NCBI GenBank assembly: GCA_030063045.1
Contig: JAQSEB010000178.1
Location: forward strand, 286,581 to 350,580
Length of the DNA stretch: 64,000 nt
From: Pratylenchus scribneri
Lineage: Eukaryota > Nematoda > Chromadorea > Rhabditida > Pratylenchidae
Direction of reading: 5' to 3'
The position numbers and the translations under genes are program-made. Shown in pieces: positions 1 through 10,951 of the stretch. The notes under the pieces were generated by a model, which was not told the DNA's origin, ran no database searches, and saw only the letters and a program-made list of their open reading frames with translations. Position 1 is the stretch's first letter. Each line of letters starts with the position of its first letter.

Positions 1-130
1 ACTCTCAAAGCTTCCGGCTCATTTCTATACCTTCCCTAATCCATCCGAATCATCACCCATCAATTTTCAGCATTAATCCCCCTTAATCGCACCATATCCA
101 CCCTAATCCCCATATATCCCGCGCACCACC
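1..130. repeat. Fragment of the foldback-element family found at 54.6-55.7 kb
   Basis: The first ~130 bases carry runs such as CCCCATATATCCCGCGCACC and several TTAATCCCCC/TAATCC words. The same words, in the same order, occur in the right arm of the foldback element near 55440-55490. I read this as a truncated copy whose other part lies outside the window. No coding potential seen. Confidence 0.55.
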
Positions 131-238
131 TTTTTTATCCATTTTGGCCTTTAAGGACAAAAAGTACAGATTCTTGGGACAAAAAAACTTTTCTCGATTT
201 TTATTAGAGATTTGTTGTAGAGATGGGGGTAGATATTT

Positions 239-355
239 CAACTTCTCCTAACTTTCAGGAGAAGTTGAATTTTCCTAGGAGAATTAGAATAATATTCAAC
301 TTCTCCTAGGAGATTTCAACTTCTCCTGAATTTCAACTTCTCCGCCGACAATAGG
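239..355. repeat. Cluster of CAACTTCTCCT / AGGAGAAGTTG inverted words
   Basis: Five copies of the word AACTTCTCCT or its reverse complement AGGAGAAGTT occur within about 115 bases, one pair facing each other around a 7-base loop near 239-265. Positions and orientation allow several alternative small stem-loops. It lies about 300 bases upstream of the secreted-peptide gene, so it may be regulatory or just a decayed repeat; the sequence does not decide. Confidence 0.55.
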
Positions 356-611
356 TGGAAAGAGGATTGACTAGTTTTAGTTTCCTTCTTCTTCTCATCT
401 TTTTAAGTTTTGGTTTTGACCCAAATTTGGAGAAGATGAGTGTAAAAAAGTGAAATATGCATCCATCATTCTATTGTTCACCATCTTCTTCTATAAATTA
501 GCATCATGGAAAATGTCAAGGGCCCATTCGAATATAATTTAATATTCATTCGTACAAAATCAACTACATTTTCTCTCTGGAAGCTCTAAATTTTCACCCA
601 AATTTTTCTAT

Positions 612-623
612 CTTTTAATTTAG
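612..623 (+). promoter_or_regulatory. Candidate spliced-leader acceptor for the 640 gene
   Basis: CTTTTAATTTAG lies 17 bases before the ATG at 640 and matches a nematode 3' splice acceptor with no matching upstream donor needed. In nematodes such bare acceptors before a start codon usually receive a trans-spliced leader. Inferred. Confidence 0.4.
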
Positions 624-639
624 AAGTTCAAAGGAAATT

Positions 640-1015
640 ATGACAAATAATCGAATGCCAATTTCACTGTTCCCCATCCTTTTTCTGATTCATTGTATGG
701 CCAGTCCACGCTATATTCAAACCGCCAAAGCTCATCCTACAGCAATCGGCGGGTTCGTATTAATTAATTACTATATTTTTTAAATTGAATTAATATTTAT
801 GGATAAATTGCTTTTGAAATAATATAAAAATAGTAGATGAACCCCGACCCTACTAAAAATATTATTTTTTTTTGTTAAGTTTTGATGGAGGCCAATTGTT
901 TGGAGCAAATGAATTGGATGGAAAACAACAACTCAGCAATTATTTCCATCGTCTGCCACCAAAACCGAACTGTTGGTCATCGCGCATTGGTAATTTGGGA
1001 GGAGTCGGTTTTTGA
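640..1015 (+). CDS. Small secreted peptide (82 aa), unrecognised
   Basis: Two exons, 640-752 and 880-1015, joined in phase 2 (GG|gttcgt ... ttaag|T), give 82 residues ending at TGA. Residues 1-22 form a clear signal peptide: a short Arg-containing start, a hydrophobic core LFPILFLIHC and a likely cleavage site after MAS. The secreted part is about 60 residues, Gly- and Asn-rich, with a single Cys in PNCWSSRIGNLGGVGF at the C-terminus and no dibasic processing sites. That suits a secreted peptide, hormone-like factor or host-interaction effector, but no family is recognised. A GT at 'CATTG|GTAATT' in exon 2 could act as a donor, so a longer isoform is possible. It is too short and too split to show as a single long reading frame. 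Confidence 0.5.
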
Positions 1016-1178
1016 TGAAAGATGAAAACAGAAATTAAGAAGAAAATAATCAAAATTTTAAACATAAATTTTATATATTTTATTCACGAAAAGTACTAGT
1101 GAAATTTATTAAAATATTTTTATCTTATTTTGTATAAATGAAAAAAACTAACAATTATTCTACCTTAAAAATCATTTC

Positions 1179-1815
1179 TAGGGTTAGGATAGTTATGTAA
1201 ATAAAAATTCCAAAATATGTACATAAAATATGTAGAAAAATTTGAAAATATGTAGATAAAATTGATTTTTTATGGCTTTTTAGTAATTTATCAATTTTTT
1301 TAGCCATTTTTACTAAATTTTCAAAGAAAAATGCTAAAAAAAGCATAAAAATCGGTTTTTTCGACCATAAAAAATTTTTGAAATGAGGCGGGATTCGAAC
1401 TCTAGTGCCCATTCAAAGTAGGCATTCCAAGGACACCTCTCTCCTCCATTCGGCCAAAATTTCGGTCACCAAAATCTACTATTTTTCACATTTTGAAGGC
1501 AAAAAAGATCAATTTTCTTGATCCACTCAAGAATTTTTCGTATATTTTTTGCAATTTATCAAATTTTAATTCAAAAATTTTCATTTTTATTGCATTTTTT
1601 GTTGAAAATTTCCCAAAAAATGGCAAAATATGTAAATTATGTAGAAAAATCGCAAAATATGTAAATATGTATGAAAAGTCGAAAATATGTAAATTTATGT
1701 AAATAAAACTTCATGCTAGAAGCTTCAAACCAAGTGGGAAATGCTTTTTTCATGCTTGTTTCACCGTTCTGATATCAGGAAAAAAATATGTATTTACATA
1801 ACTATCCTAACCCTA
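1179..1815. mobile_element. hAT-type MITE, 637 bp, intact ends
   Basis: The ends are perfect 24-bp inverted repeats beginning TAGGGTTAGGATAGTTATGT (1179-1202 and 1792-1815). They are flanked by an identical 8-bp direct repeat ATCATTTC at 1171-1178 and 1816-1823. An 8-bp duplication with YAGGG ends is the signature of the hAT superfamily. No transposase is present. The interior is rich in AAATATGTA words and contains a tRNA-like segment. Confidence 0.85.
1384..1460 (-). pseudogene. tRNA-Ser/Leu-like sequence inside the MITE
   Basis: On the minus strand an A-box match TGGCCGAATGG and a B-box match GTTCGAATCCC occur with the wide spacing of long-variable-arm (Ser/Leu) tRNAs. The acceptor and anticodon stems do not pair convincingly, so I call it a tRNA-derived pseudogene or SINE-like insert rather than a functional tRNA. 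Confidence 0.5.
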
Positions 1816-2255
1816 ATCATTTCCAAAATAATTTTTAAGGACTTTTTACTTAAGATGGATATTTGCTTCCTTTATCTTTTCCCCCAATTTCCGCATATTA
1901 TTTTTTTGCTGTCCACAAAATTTGATTAAATTTTCTTCTTTTGGCCATATCTATTGGACAAAAAATGCCCTCATCAACCCAACAACATCCATAAGTTGAC
2001 AGCCGTTTTGACAAAATTGGATTGGACAGACAAGTATTTTCCCTCATTTGTCCATTTATTTCTTTTTCATCCATCAAAAATTATTCTTCTGCAAAAATAG
2101 AGTAAATGTCCGAAGCTAAAAAAAATTTGTATTTATGGGGTTTTCGTAAAGGAAATATATATTAAATGATATTCAATTTATATAATAATTTTTTGCATAT
2201 TTTAAAATAATTAAATTTTGCCAATAAATTGAAAAAATATTTAAATGAAGAAAAA

Positions 2256-2328
2256 TGACCTCGGCCGGAATCGAACCGGCGACCTTCTGCGTGTGAAGCA
2301 GACGTGATAACCCCTACACCACGAGGCC
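2256..2328 (-). tRNA. tRNA-Val (anticodon CAC)
   Basis: The reverse strand folds into a standard cloverleaf. The acceptor stem GGCCTCG pairs with CGAGGTC (one G-U), the D-arm is GTGTAGGGGTTATCAC, the anticodon stem TCTGC/GCAGA encloses loop TTCACAC with anticodon CAC, and the T-arm GCCGGTTCGATTCCGGC is perfect, with discriminator A. Length is 73 with discriminator and no intron. The gene looks intact. Confidence 0.95.
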
Positions 2329-3501
2329 GATGTGAGGGCTTTCTAAATATTTCTATTCATTTTTTTCCTTTTTAAAATGCCTACACTTGTGAGAGCATTT
2401 AATACCAAAATGAATGAACAAAAATAATGGTCACAAAAACGAAAACTGGCCTTCATGTCCTATTTATTTAGCCTCAAATCCACAAATTCCTTCGCTAATC
2501 AAAATGCATCCTAATCTAGCGTAAATAATGATACAAAATTTGCTATGACAATTTAAAAAAATTTATTTGATGCACAAAATTGGGATTCACAAAATTTGCT
2601 CCACTAATCGAATTATTATTTAGAAATGTATTTATTAAAATTTTTTCATATAATTTTCTATAGTTAATTTTGCTTAAATCATACAAAGGAATTGAACAAC
2701 TTTTCCTCCGAAAAATTGTTTCTTTAATTCCCATAAAAATTAAAATATCTTGGAATGTGGGGAAATGGCCAAAGAATTGTTGAGCTAAACTGCAAAATAG
2801 GCTTATACCGCTCTTTTTATGGCATCCCTCATCAATTTTCCTCATTTCTGCCCATGCCAAAATATAAAATGCCCCCACATTGCCCATTCATTTCCCCTTC
2901 CATTCATATAAATTGGTGCCATCCAGTGGAAATGTCACAAAATATTTTTTTTAAAACTTGTAAAATTTTTATTTAAAAATATTAGGAATTTTCATGCAAT
3001 TAATTAATTAAATTCATTATATTTTACTTATATATTTAGGTATATTTTAAAATTTTTAAAATATTTTTTAATTCCAAAATTTAAAAAAAAATCAAAATTT
3101 TCAATTTTTGATTTATTATTTTTCATATATTTTTATAACAATATTTTCGCTTAATTAATAAGGCTCAAAAATTATTTTATTGGTTTTGACCAAAATTTTT
3201 ATTTGTAATATTTTTAAATCTATTATTTTTATTTCTCTTATTTTTCTATATTTTCTGAATTCTATTTGGCGCCCATGAAATAATATTATTTTATTCCATT
3301 CTTTGACCGAATGCCCTCCCTCCCCTCCAATTCTCCAATTTCCTCAATTGGCTCCCATTCGCCTCCTCCAAAAGGCAGAGAAATAATGTCCCAAAGAGTG
3401 GACTGCCTCATGGCCGCAATTTTAAATTGGCCAAGTCCAACGGTGGAGGGCAAATTCCCCCCTTCCCCCAAAGGCCATCAAAAAGAGTTTTTGTGCCTCC
3501 T

Positions 3502-3525
3502 CCCCCCCCCCCCCCCCCCCCCCCC
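3502..3525. repeat. Poly-C tract (24 C)
   Basis: An uninterrupted run of 24 C on the plus strand, hence G24 on the minus strand, which can form G-quadruplexes. Confidence 0.95.
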
Positions 3526-6500
3526 ATCATTTTCTGCTTCCTTATTTTTCCTCATCCAATTTCTCTTTTCCTCTCCCCGTTGGCCAATGGTCATTTTGAG
3601 CCGAATAAATAAATTTTGGCCTTCGTCTACACTCACTTTTGCCGACTTTTATGCCCTCTTCTATTGGAATTTTCATGTCCTCAGGAAGGACTGCATCATA
3701 TCCACATTTTTCTTTCCAATTTCCTCTCTTTTTAAAATTTTATTTATTTTTAGACTTTCCTGGACAATGGGAGGACAAATTGCTAATGTTAGAATAGGAA
3801 AGGAAATAAAAATATAGAATAATTTAAAATGCAGGAATAAACCAAATTAATTTGGCAAAAAATTTTAAGGGAAATTAAACCCATAAAATGATTCTCTCTT
3901 AGGGGAAGATTCAACTAGTGTATGAGATACCATTCATTTACCTACAGATAATTCAAAGGGGAGTAACATGTCCGATAAATCTTTATGACCGTTATAAAAT
4001 AAGTTTTATTTAAATAAAGGCCGTTTATTTTTCCAACTGTTTAAAAAATAGAAAGTTCATTTTTAGAAAAGATATATTTAGTGTTTTTATACTAAAATAA
4101 CGGCTGTTTCTCAATCAGCAATATTATTGTATCTTCTAAATATTATCAGCCATTATCAAGCCCTTATAGCTAAATTTTTGACAAAATTTTACCGACTGTT
4201 TTATCATAAATTTATACATAGTAGAATTCATTTATTAATGAATTTATATGAATTGTTTTTCCTTATAATCATCCTTCGATCTCTTCTATAAGTATCATTT
4301 AATAACACATTTTCAACAAAAATGTATAAAATCTTTTACCATACCAAATTCTATATATTATATTCATTCAAATGCACAATTGGATAGTTGGCTTCAAGAA
4401 AATATAATTAAAATTGCGTGGCAATATTGGGCAAAAGGGGCGAGCAGCAGATGTTCTGTTTCAGAGTGAGAGGGGAGCAAGCCGGTGCCGGCCATTTTAT
4501 CAAAGGAAAATATGGTGGCAAAATGGAAAGGGGGAAGCAAGATTTAGCATTGCCAATAATAGAAAATCCCTCCAATCTAATTCCGCCAATAATTATTGCC
4601 GCCACCATCACCACCCAACCCAATTCATAGGCCATTGGCATATTTTCTGCGTTTGGCCCTTTAATCATTTAATAAATTTGGCATCAATTATTATTTCTCA
4701 ATTTCTCTATTCAGAATTTGACAAAAAATATATTTATTATTATGTAATTTAAAATTTATTTATTAAAATTTTTGATTTTTTAAATTTTTATTCAAGTAAA
4801 AGTTTTAAATTCTTCATTTTTCCAGTCCATTATTTCCAAAATGTTGCTTTAGGAATAAAATTAAATTCCCATAGGAGAGTGGAATGGGTAATCCCTTTCC
4901 CCTTCTTCCTTCCACAAAAATAAATGAAGTGGCCACCCAAAATGACCATTGGACTTGGATGATTCCCCGTGGGAATTAATTCCAACAAAAATTTGCATTC
5001 ATCAAGTTTTGAGTGGAATTTGGCCATTGGCATTTACTTGAGTTGTGGTAATTTTAAAATTTTAATTAATAAAAAATTTTTGAAATTATTTATCATATAA
5101 AAAATTTTTTTAAGAACATTTTTCAACACAAATTTTTATTTTACTGTAAAGTCATCAAAAATAAATTACCAGATAAGGGTTAAAAAAAGAATAACTTTTA
5201 AACAATTTTCCTTTGAATTTTTAAATATCAATTAACAATTTTTGAAAATTTTTTTTGGAACAAAATTTATTTGCAATGTTTAGACCTCAAAAACTCGGTT
5301 TTTTACAAAGTTTTAATTCCAAAAAAGTGAAAAAAAAATTGTGAAAATCTTTGAATTTAAAATAAATATAAAAAATCAACATTTTTCGTGCACCATCGAC
5401 TTCCCGCAATCAAAAAAGAACAAACATTTAATTAAGAAAAAAAATGAGAAAATTGCGGGAAGTTGAATGCGAAGAAGAAGGAAGGAAATTGTAAATGTGC
5501 CCAGCAGGGAAAATGGCCGCGCGATGATTGAAAAAAATGGCAGCCGCAGGGAAGCGACCGCCAATTTATATTTTTAGCCTAAATTGGGTGAGGGAAAAAA
5601 TTGGCGACTAAACCGGGGATTGAATGTGAAGGTCATTTATTCCTCAAATTTATTAGCCATAAAAATGGACAACAAATTTGGCATCGAAAAACAATTTTTC
5701 CAATTTTTGCGACATTTTTAGATTTAATTTTTAGAAAAAATTCACAAGAATTTGTCCTAATTATTAACCTGATTAATCAACATCGATTTTGGCCATTCCA
5801 AAATATTAATAAAATTTTCTCACCATTTGGATAATAAATTTCTTTAAAACATTTTGATATAAAAAATGATTAGAAAATTATGCTAACTAAGAAACTCAAC
5901 AACCCAATTTTGCAGCTTTTTTGGTCGTAACTTTACAATTTTATTAAATCAAAAATTCTTTCTCTATTAAATTCATCTCAATTATGATTACAGTGGTATC
6001 ATATATATTTGATATTTGTTAAGCTTAAACACTTTTTTAACTTTAAAATTGATTGAGACAAGCGTTTCGGAAATTCGTGCAACCATATCTCGTTACAAAT
6101 TCATTCACCAAAAAAATGTCGAAAATTGTGAAATCTGGCACCACCGAAAACTTTTGCGAAAATTGTTAGTTATCGTGCGCACAATTTTGGCGCCCACATT
6201 TCCCAGCCCCAAAACCGTTCAATTAATCCTCTCTACCATTTCCATCCATTCCCACAAACTCTTCCCCCGCACAACACATTTCCCTTCCTTCCTAATTTTT
6301 CTATTTGAAAGGATCACCAGCCGATTATTCATTCACATTTGTGCCCGCGAAACGCGCTTTTGGGGAAGACAAAACACCAATCGACCAACCGACCAACTTC
6401 CCGCCGATTGTGATGGGAAGGAGGGAAGAATTAATAAACAAACCCGTTGCGGGCACATCATCGACCACCTAAATATGCCCCCAACAAATTCATTCATTCA

Positions 6501-9500
6501 TCCAATTTTGGTCAATTTCTAGAAAAATTTTCCAACAAATAAATATTCATGGCTTTTTAGTAAATCTTTCATAATTGTTTATTATTATATTTATTTCTAG
6601 CATTTTTTTCTCGAATATTTTGAACCAATTTGTATTTTTTCGATGATTTCATCATTCTAATACTATGATTTCCAGAATTTAATTAGAACTCATGATTTGG
6701 AATTTAGCCACATGATTTTATTTAGTATTCTTTTGGCCAATTAATTCAATCAAATAGATGAAAATGTGGCATTGGGCTAGATAAATTTCTGTGGATTGTT
6801 TCATCCAAAAAATATCTAATTAGCAAAATTCCTAATTTGAATCGCCATTTTGTGAACCAACCATTTTTGAAATGGCTAATAATCCTTAGAGGCATTTGCC
6901 TTTAGAATCCTTGAAGAATTGGCCAATTCCTTGGCCAATTTCCTCTCATTATTTCAGCCGAATGCCTCCTCCTCCTCTTCTAATGTTATTGGGCCACTAA
7001 CCAAAACAATCCATCCACCTCATCCCTTCCATTCGTTGGCCTAATTCATCCAAGGAAGTCGAAATGGGGCCACCCAAATGAAATTGGCCACATTGTGCCC
7101 TTATGGCCCTCTTATATGCTCATTTATGGGCCAAAATCCCCCAACCAATCCTCTCTTATTCCCATTCAAGGGCATCGCCAAATTGGGCCTCATCAGTCGG
7201 AGTCGGAGGGCAGGAATATCAATCCAATTCAATTTTGGGAATATTTTTCTAGTGAGCCAATTTAAATAAAAATGTCCAAAAATTTTAAAAATTTTTAATA
7301 AAATTTCTAATAAATTTTTTCATGATTAAAAAAGGTATGTAATCAATGAAATTGACAATTTTTCCTCTTGTGCGTTCATTAGTCTAGCAAACTCAAATTC
7401 AATTCCCATTCAAAAAATTGTGCATAAATTGTTTTAATATTCAGACTTAATTTTTTCAATGCAATTCAAAAAGAGATTGAAAAGAATTAATTTAAGTGGA
7501 AATACAGTTAATTTAGACCAAAAGTGTTCAATCAGTTATGAATGACTCAACAGCAATTTTGGCAAAACAATGCCAAAAAGATATTTTGGCAAACCTAAAC
7601 TCCAGGCATTGCAATTTTCAATCATAATTTTATAAAAGTACTAAAAAAAATTTTGGCCATCGACAATCTTATATTTAAAAAATGCCAATTTTTGCGAAAT
7701 CCCAACCAAAATGACAATAGTATCTCATTTTTGCCATTGGTCAGCGAAATTTGCCCCGATTCCTATTTTTCTCTATTTCCCAATTTGTCCTCATTTTTTT
7801 CCTATTTTAGATAATGGCCTATAATAAATCGGCTTATTTCCTTCCCAACCACCACCAAAATCCCATTTTCCCCTCAATTGTCCAATTTTCCCTGCTGAAT
7901 TCGCCTCCGAAAATGTTTTATTATTTTATTTTCCATGGACCCAATTTTTGTGTGCCGATCTAATTCTCATTCTTCATCCTCTTCCATCCTTTGTATGCAA
8001 ATTTCGCATCGAGGCCATCCCATAAAAAAGAAGAATTATGGCCGAATTCATTGGGGAAATTTCTTCAATGATTTTGCGGTCAATTTTTCTATTTTTATTG
8101 TTTAAAAATTTTCCCTTTCTTTTAAGATTTTCAACATTTTAAAAATTAAAATTAACATTAATTTTTTGACCAATTTTCGGGATAGCATTATGAAAGAAAA
8201 AATTCATTCTTGATTCAAAATTCTAATTCTATGATTTTCAAATGAGAAATTTTCACAAAAATTTCCCATTCTACCATTGATCATTTATTCGAAATCACTG
8301 TGAAAAATTCCTAATTTTGAGCATCCTTTAAAATTTTATACCGCCTTAAATATAAAGAGCCCTAAAAATGATATATAATTTTATCAATTTTACAAAATTT
8401 TGACCTAATCCAACTAACCATAGTCTTATTAACCTTTTAATTAAACATTAAGATGCTTTTATAATAAAATTAAGCATGCGAAAATTTACATAAAATTTCA
8501 ATTTTTGGTACGCTTAAATTCCATTGATTTCCATTCTTGACTCATATTCTTACTTCAGCTGATATTAAAATTTGGAATAAATATTACATCTTTTGAACCC
8601 CAAAAAATTGTGCCCAAAATTCACCCCAATGTCCTGTTGCCATTCGCTCCTAGCCAAATTGCTCTCCCCCTTACCAAAATGATGACCTTGGCCTTTTGCA
8701 AATTGCCTCTTCCCCACACCTTCCTTCCTTTATATTTAGGGTTTGGGGAAACGAATGGCCACCATTTTTTTGTCGGTCCATTCCTTCCGTCCCCAACACA
8801 CTTCATTTCCCGCCGGCAATCGCCCCCATCGGCTGTTTTGCCGGCGGCCAGCAGAGCAAAAGTGTCGTCTAAAACAGTGCCGCGCGCTATCTGAAAATGC
8901 CATCTTCTTTCCCCGCCGATTCCGACGAGTCATTCGCCCTCCATTTTTTATTTCCCGTCCCATTTCCCCCATTTTATTTTTATTGTCTTCCCCCAAATTC
9001 GCCTTGGGTGATAGAAGTAAATTCATTTTGGGCGGTGTGGTCGATTGAACACAAATAATGCCACTGGCATTCAAGAGAATTTAATTTTATTGTCCTCTTC
9101 ATTGTATTATAAATTATAATATTTTGGTACCCCACCGCTATTGAACTGTTCCAACATTCCCTAAATTCATATTTTTTTCCTTCAAACAAAAATTTTATTA
9201 TTTCTTTTCGCCCTGCTCAAATTTTTAGCTTACAAAACGCTTAAAATATTATTCTATTCCTGAATAATGATTAAATATTAATAAATCAATCCAATTAATT
9301 TGCGAAAAATATTGTTTAAAATTGAAATAAACTAATAATAACAATTAATAAAAAAAATTGCAAAATAGATAATCAAAAGAATTGGGATCTTGCCTTGGGG
9401 CATATTCCCATTGTAAATTGATCAAAAATTTATATTTTAGTAATGAAAATGACAACAATTTTCCCAGCCTAATAAATCATTCAAATAAGCGCAAAATATT

Positions 9501-10778
9501 CATGCATTTTAATATTTTTCCATTCCCAAATTAATTTTCTAATAAATAATTTTTTAAATTTTACTCCAAAATTATTTAATTGCAAAAATAAATATATTTT
9601 ACTTAATTTTTTATCACAAAAGTGGTCCCATTTTCTCCACTATAAAAAAGGGATATTCCACAATAATTTATTGCGCACATTTTTCCCCTCGCCAATCCCC
9701 ATATTTTTACCTTTTTTTGCTCAATTTTGGAATAAAATTTAATGATCTTCTTGCGCAAAACCATCAATTTTGCTGCCATATTCCCCACATCATGGAAATG
9801 CGCTCACCTTCAAGTTAATCTCCTCTCATAAATTTTTCCTATTTTCCCAAAAATATAAGACAAAAAATGAACCGAAATTAATGAAAAATATTTTGGCAGA
9901 AATAATTTTTGCATGAGAATATCTTGCCATAATAATTAATTCCACTTTTTCCTTCTAGAATTAAAATTCCATTCAATTGTTGTTAATAAAAATATTTATT
10001 TTTTTTGATCAAAACAATAAAATGTTTTTTCCTCTTCTTCTTTTTTCCCACAACCAAATTAATTAAACTGTTTTTAATATTCCGTATATTTTTTTAAATA
10101 TTTTTATTAAATACTGAAATTTGTAAATTTGATTTAACTTGGTGAAAAATATATAGAAAAATATAAGAAAAATCCCCTCTAACTCTAAAATCACTTTGCT
10201 TTAATCCCCATTCCACATAAACATCATCCAAAACAATTTTAGTACGCTTATTATTTCCAATCCAAAACAACACATTTGTGTCAAATCCAATTTTGTTCAT
10301 CTCTGAAATTGAGAAGATGACCAGTGACCACCACTTGGTGAAGGCCAAAAATGGGCATATAAGATGGGGGAAGAAGATTATTGGATATATAAAAAGAGGC
10401 AATTGGATTTGGAGCCAACCAAAATGCGAGGGGGAAATGTTTTGGTGCACCTTTCTAATTCCTTCCTTTGATGACCATTCCCATTGGCTTTTGTGACTTT
10501 GACCCTGACATTGAGATGGGCACTTCAACAGGGAAAATTGTTGGACATTTTGGATTGGTGAGGGAGGAGGGGGATATGCGCACTGCGGATTTACGTGCCT
10601 TTGAATGAATAAATGGACATAAAAGGCGCAATAAATTGGAATTTTGGTAAGAAGATTATATATGTGGGAAGATGGATTACTGTATTCTTGAGCCAATTTA
10701 TACGTTGAAAGAGTGCGATTGAATACCTGGGCTTTTTTTGGTCATGGCTCACAAGAAGGAAGCAACCATTTTTGGAAC

Positions 10779-10951
10779 CAGGGTTGCTCACGGTCGATTT
10801 CGGTTTGAGAAAATCGATGCATTTTAAAACCGAAAATTGTTTTTGTTCTTTAAAACCGGAAATAGCAGAAACCAAACCAAAAACAGACATTTTTCCAAAA
10901 CCGTACCGGTTTTTATGAAAATCCCGCTTTAAAATTGGCTTTGAGCAACTG
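10779..10951. repeat. Short inverted-ended repeat, copy 1 (partner at 50.5 kb)
   Basis: The ends are CAGGGTTGCTCA and TTGAGCAACTG, and the body has repeated AAAACCGAAA/GATTTCGGTTT words. A diverged direct copy with the same ends and body lies at 50464-50636. A non-autonomous DNA element is the likely origin; I cannot define a clean target duplication. Confidence 0.55.

Noticed and set aside
3311..3817. Proline-run open frame
   Set aside because: The Pro run is the C24 homopolymer; no splice or domain support.
6016..6522. 168-codon plus-strand open frame
   Set aside because: Composition and codon use unlike the supported genes here, no domain recognised, no signal or membrane pattern that makes sense.
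8610..9074. Overlapping open frames on both strands in a GC-richer patch
   Set aside because: Mutually overlapping on both strands with no recognisable protein; more likely regulatory or chance.
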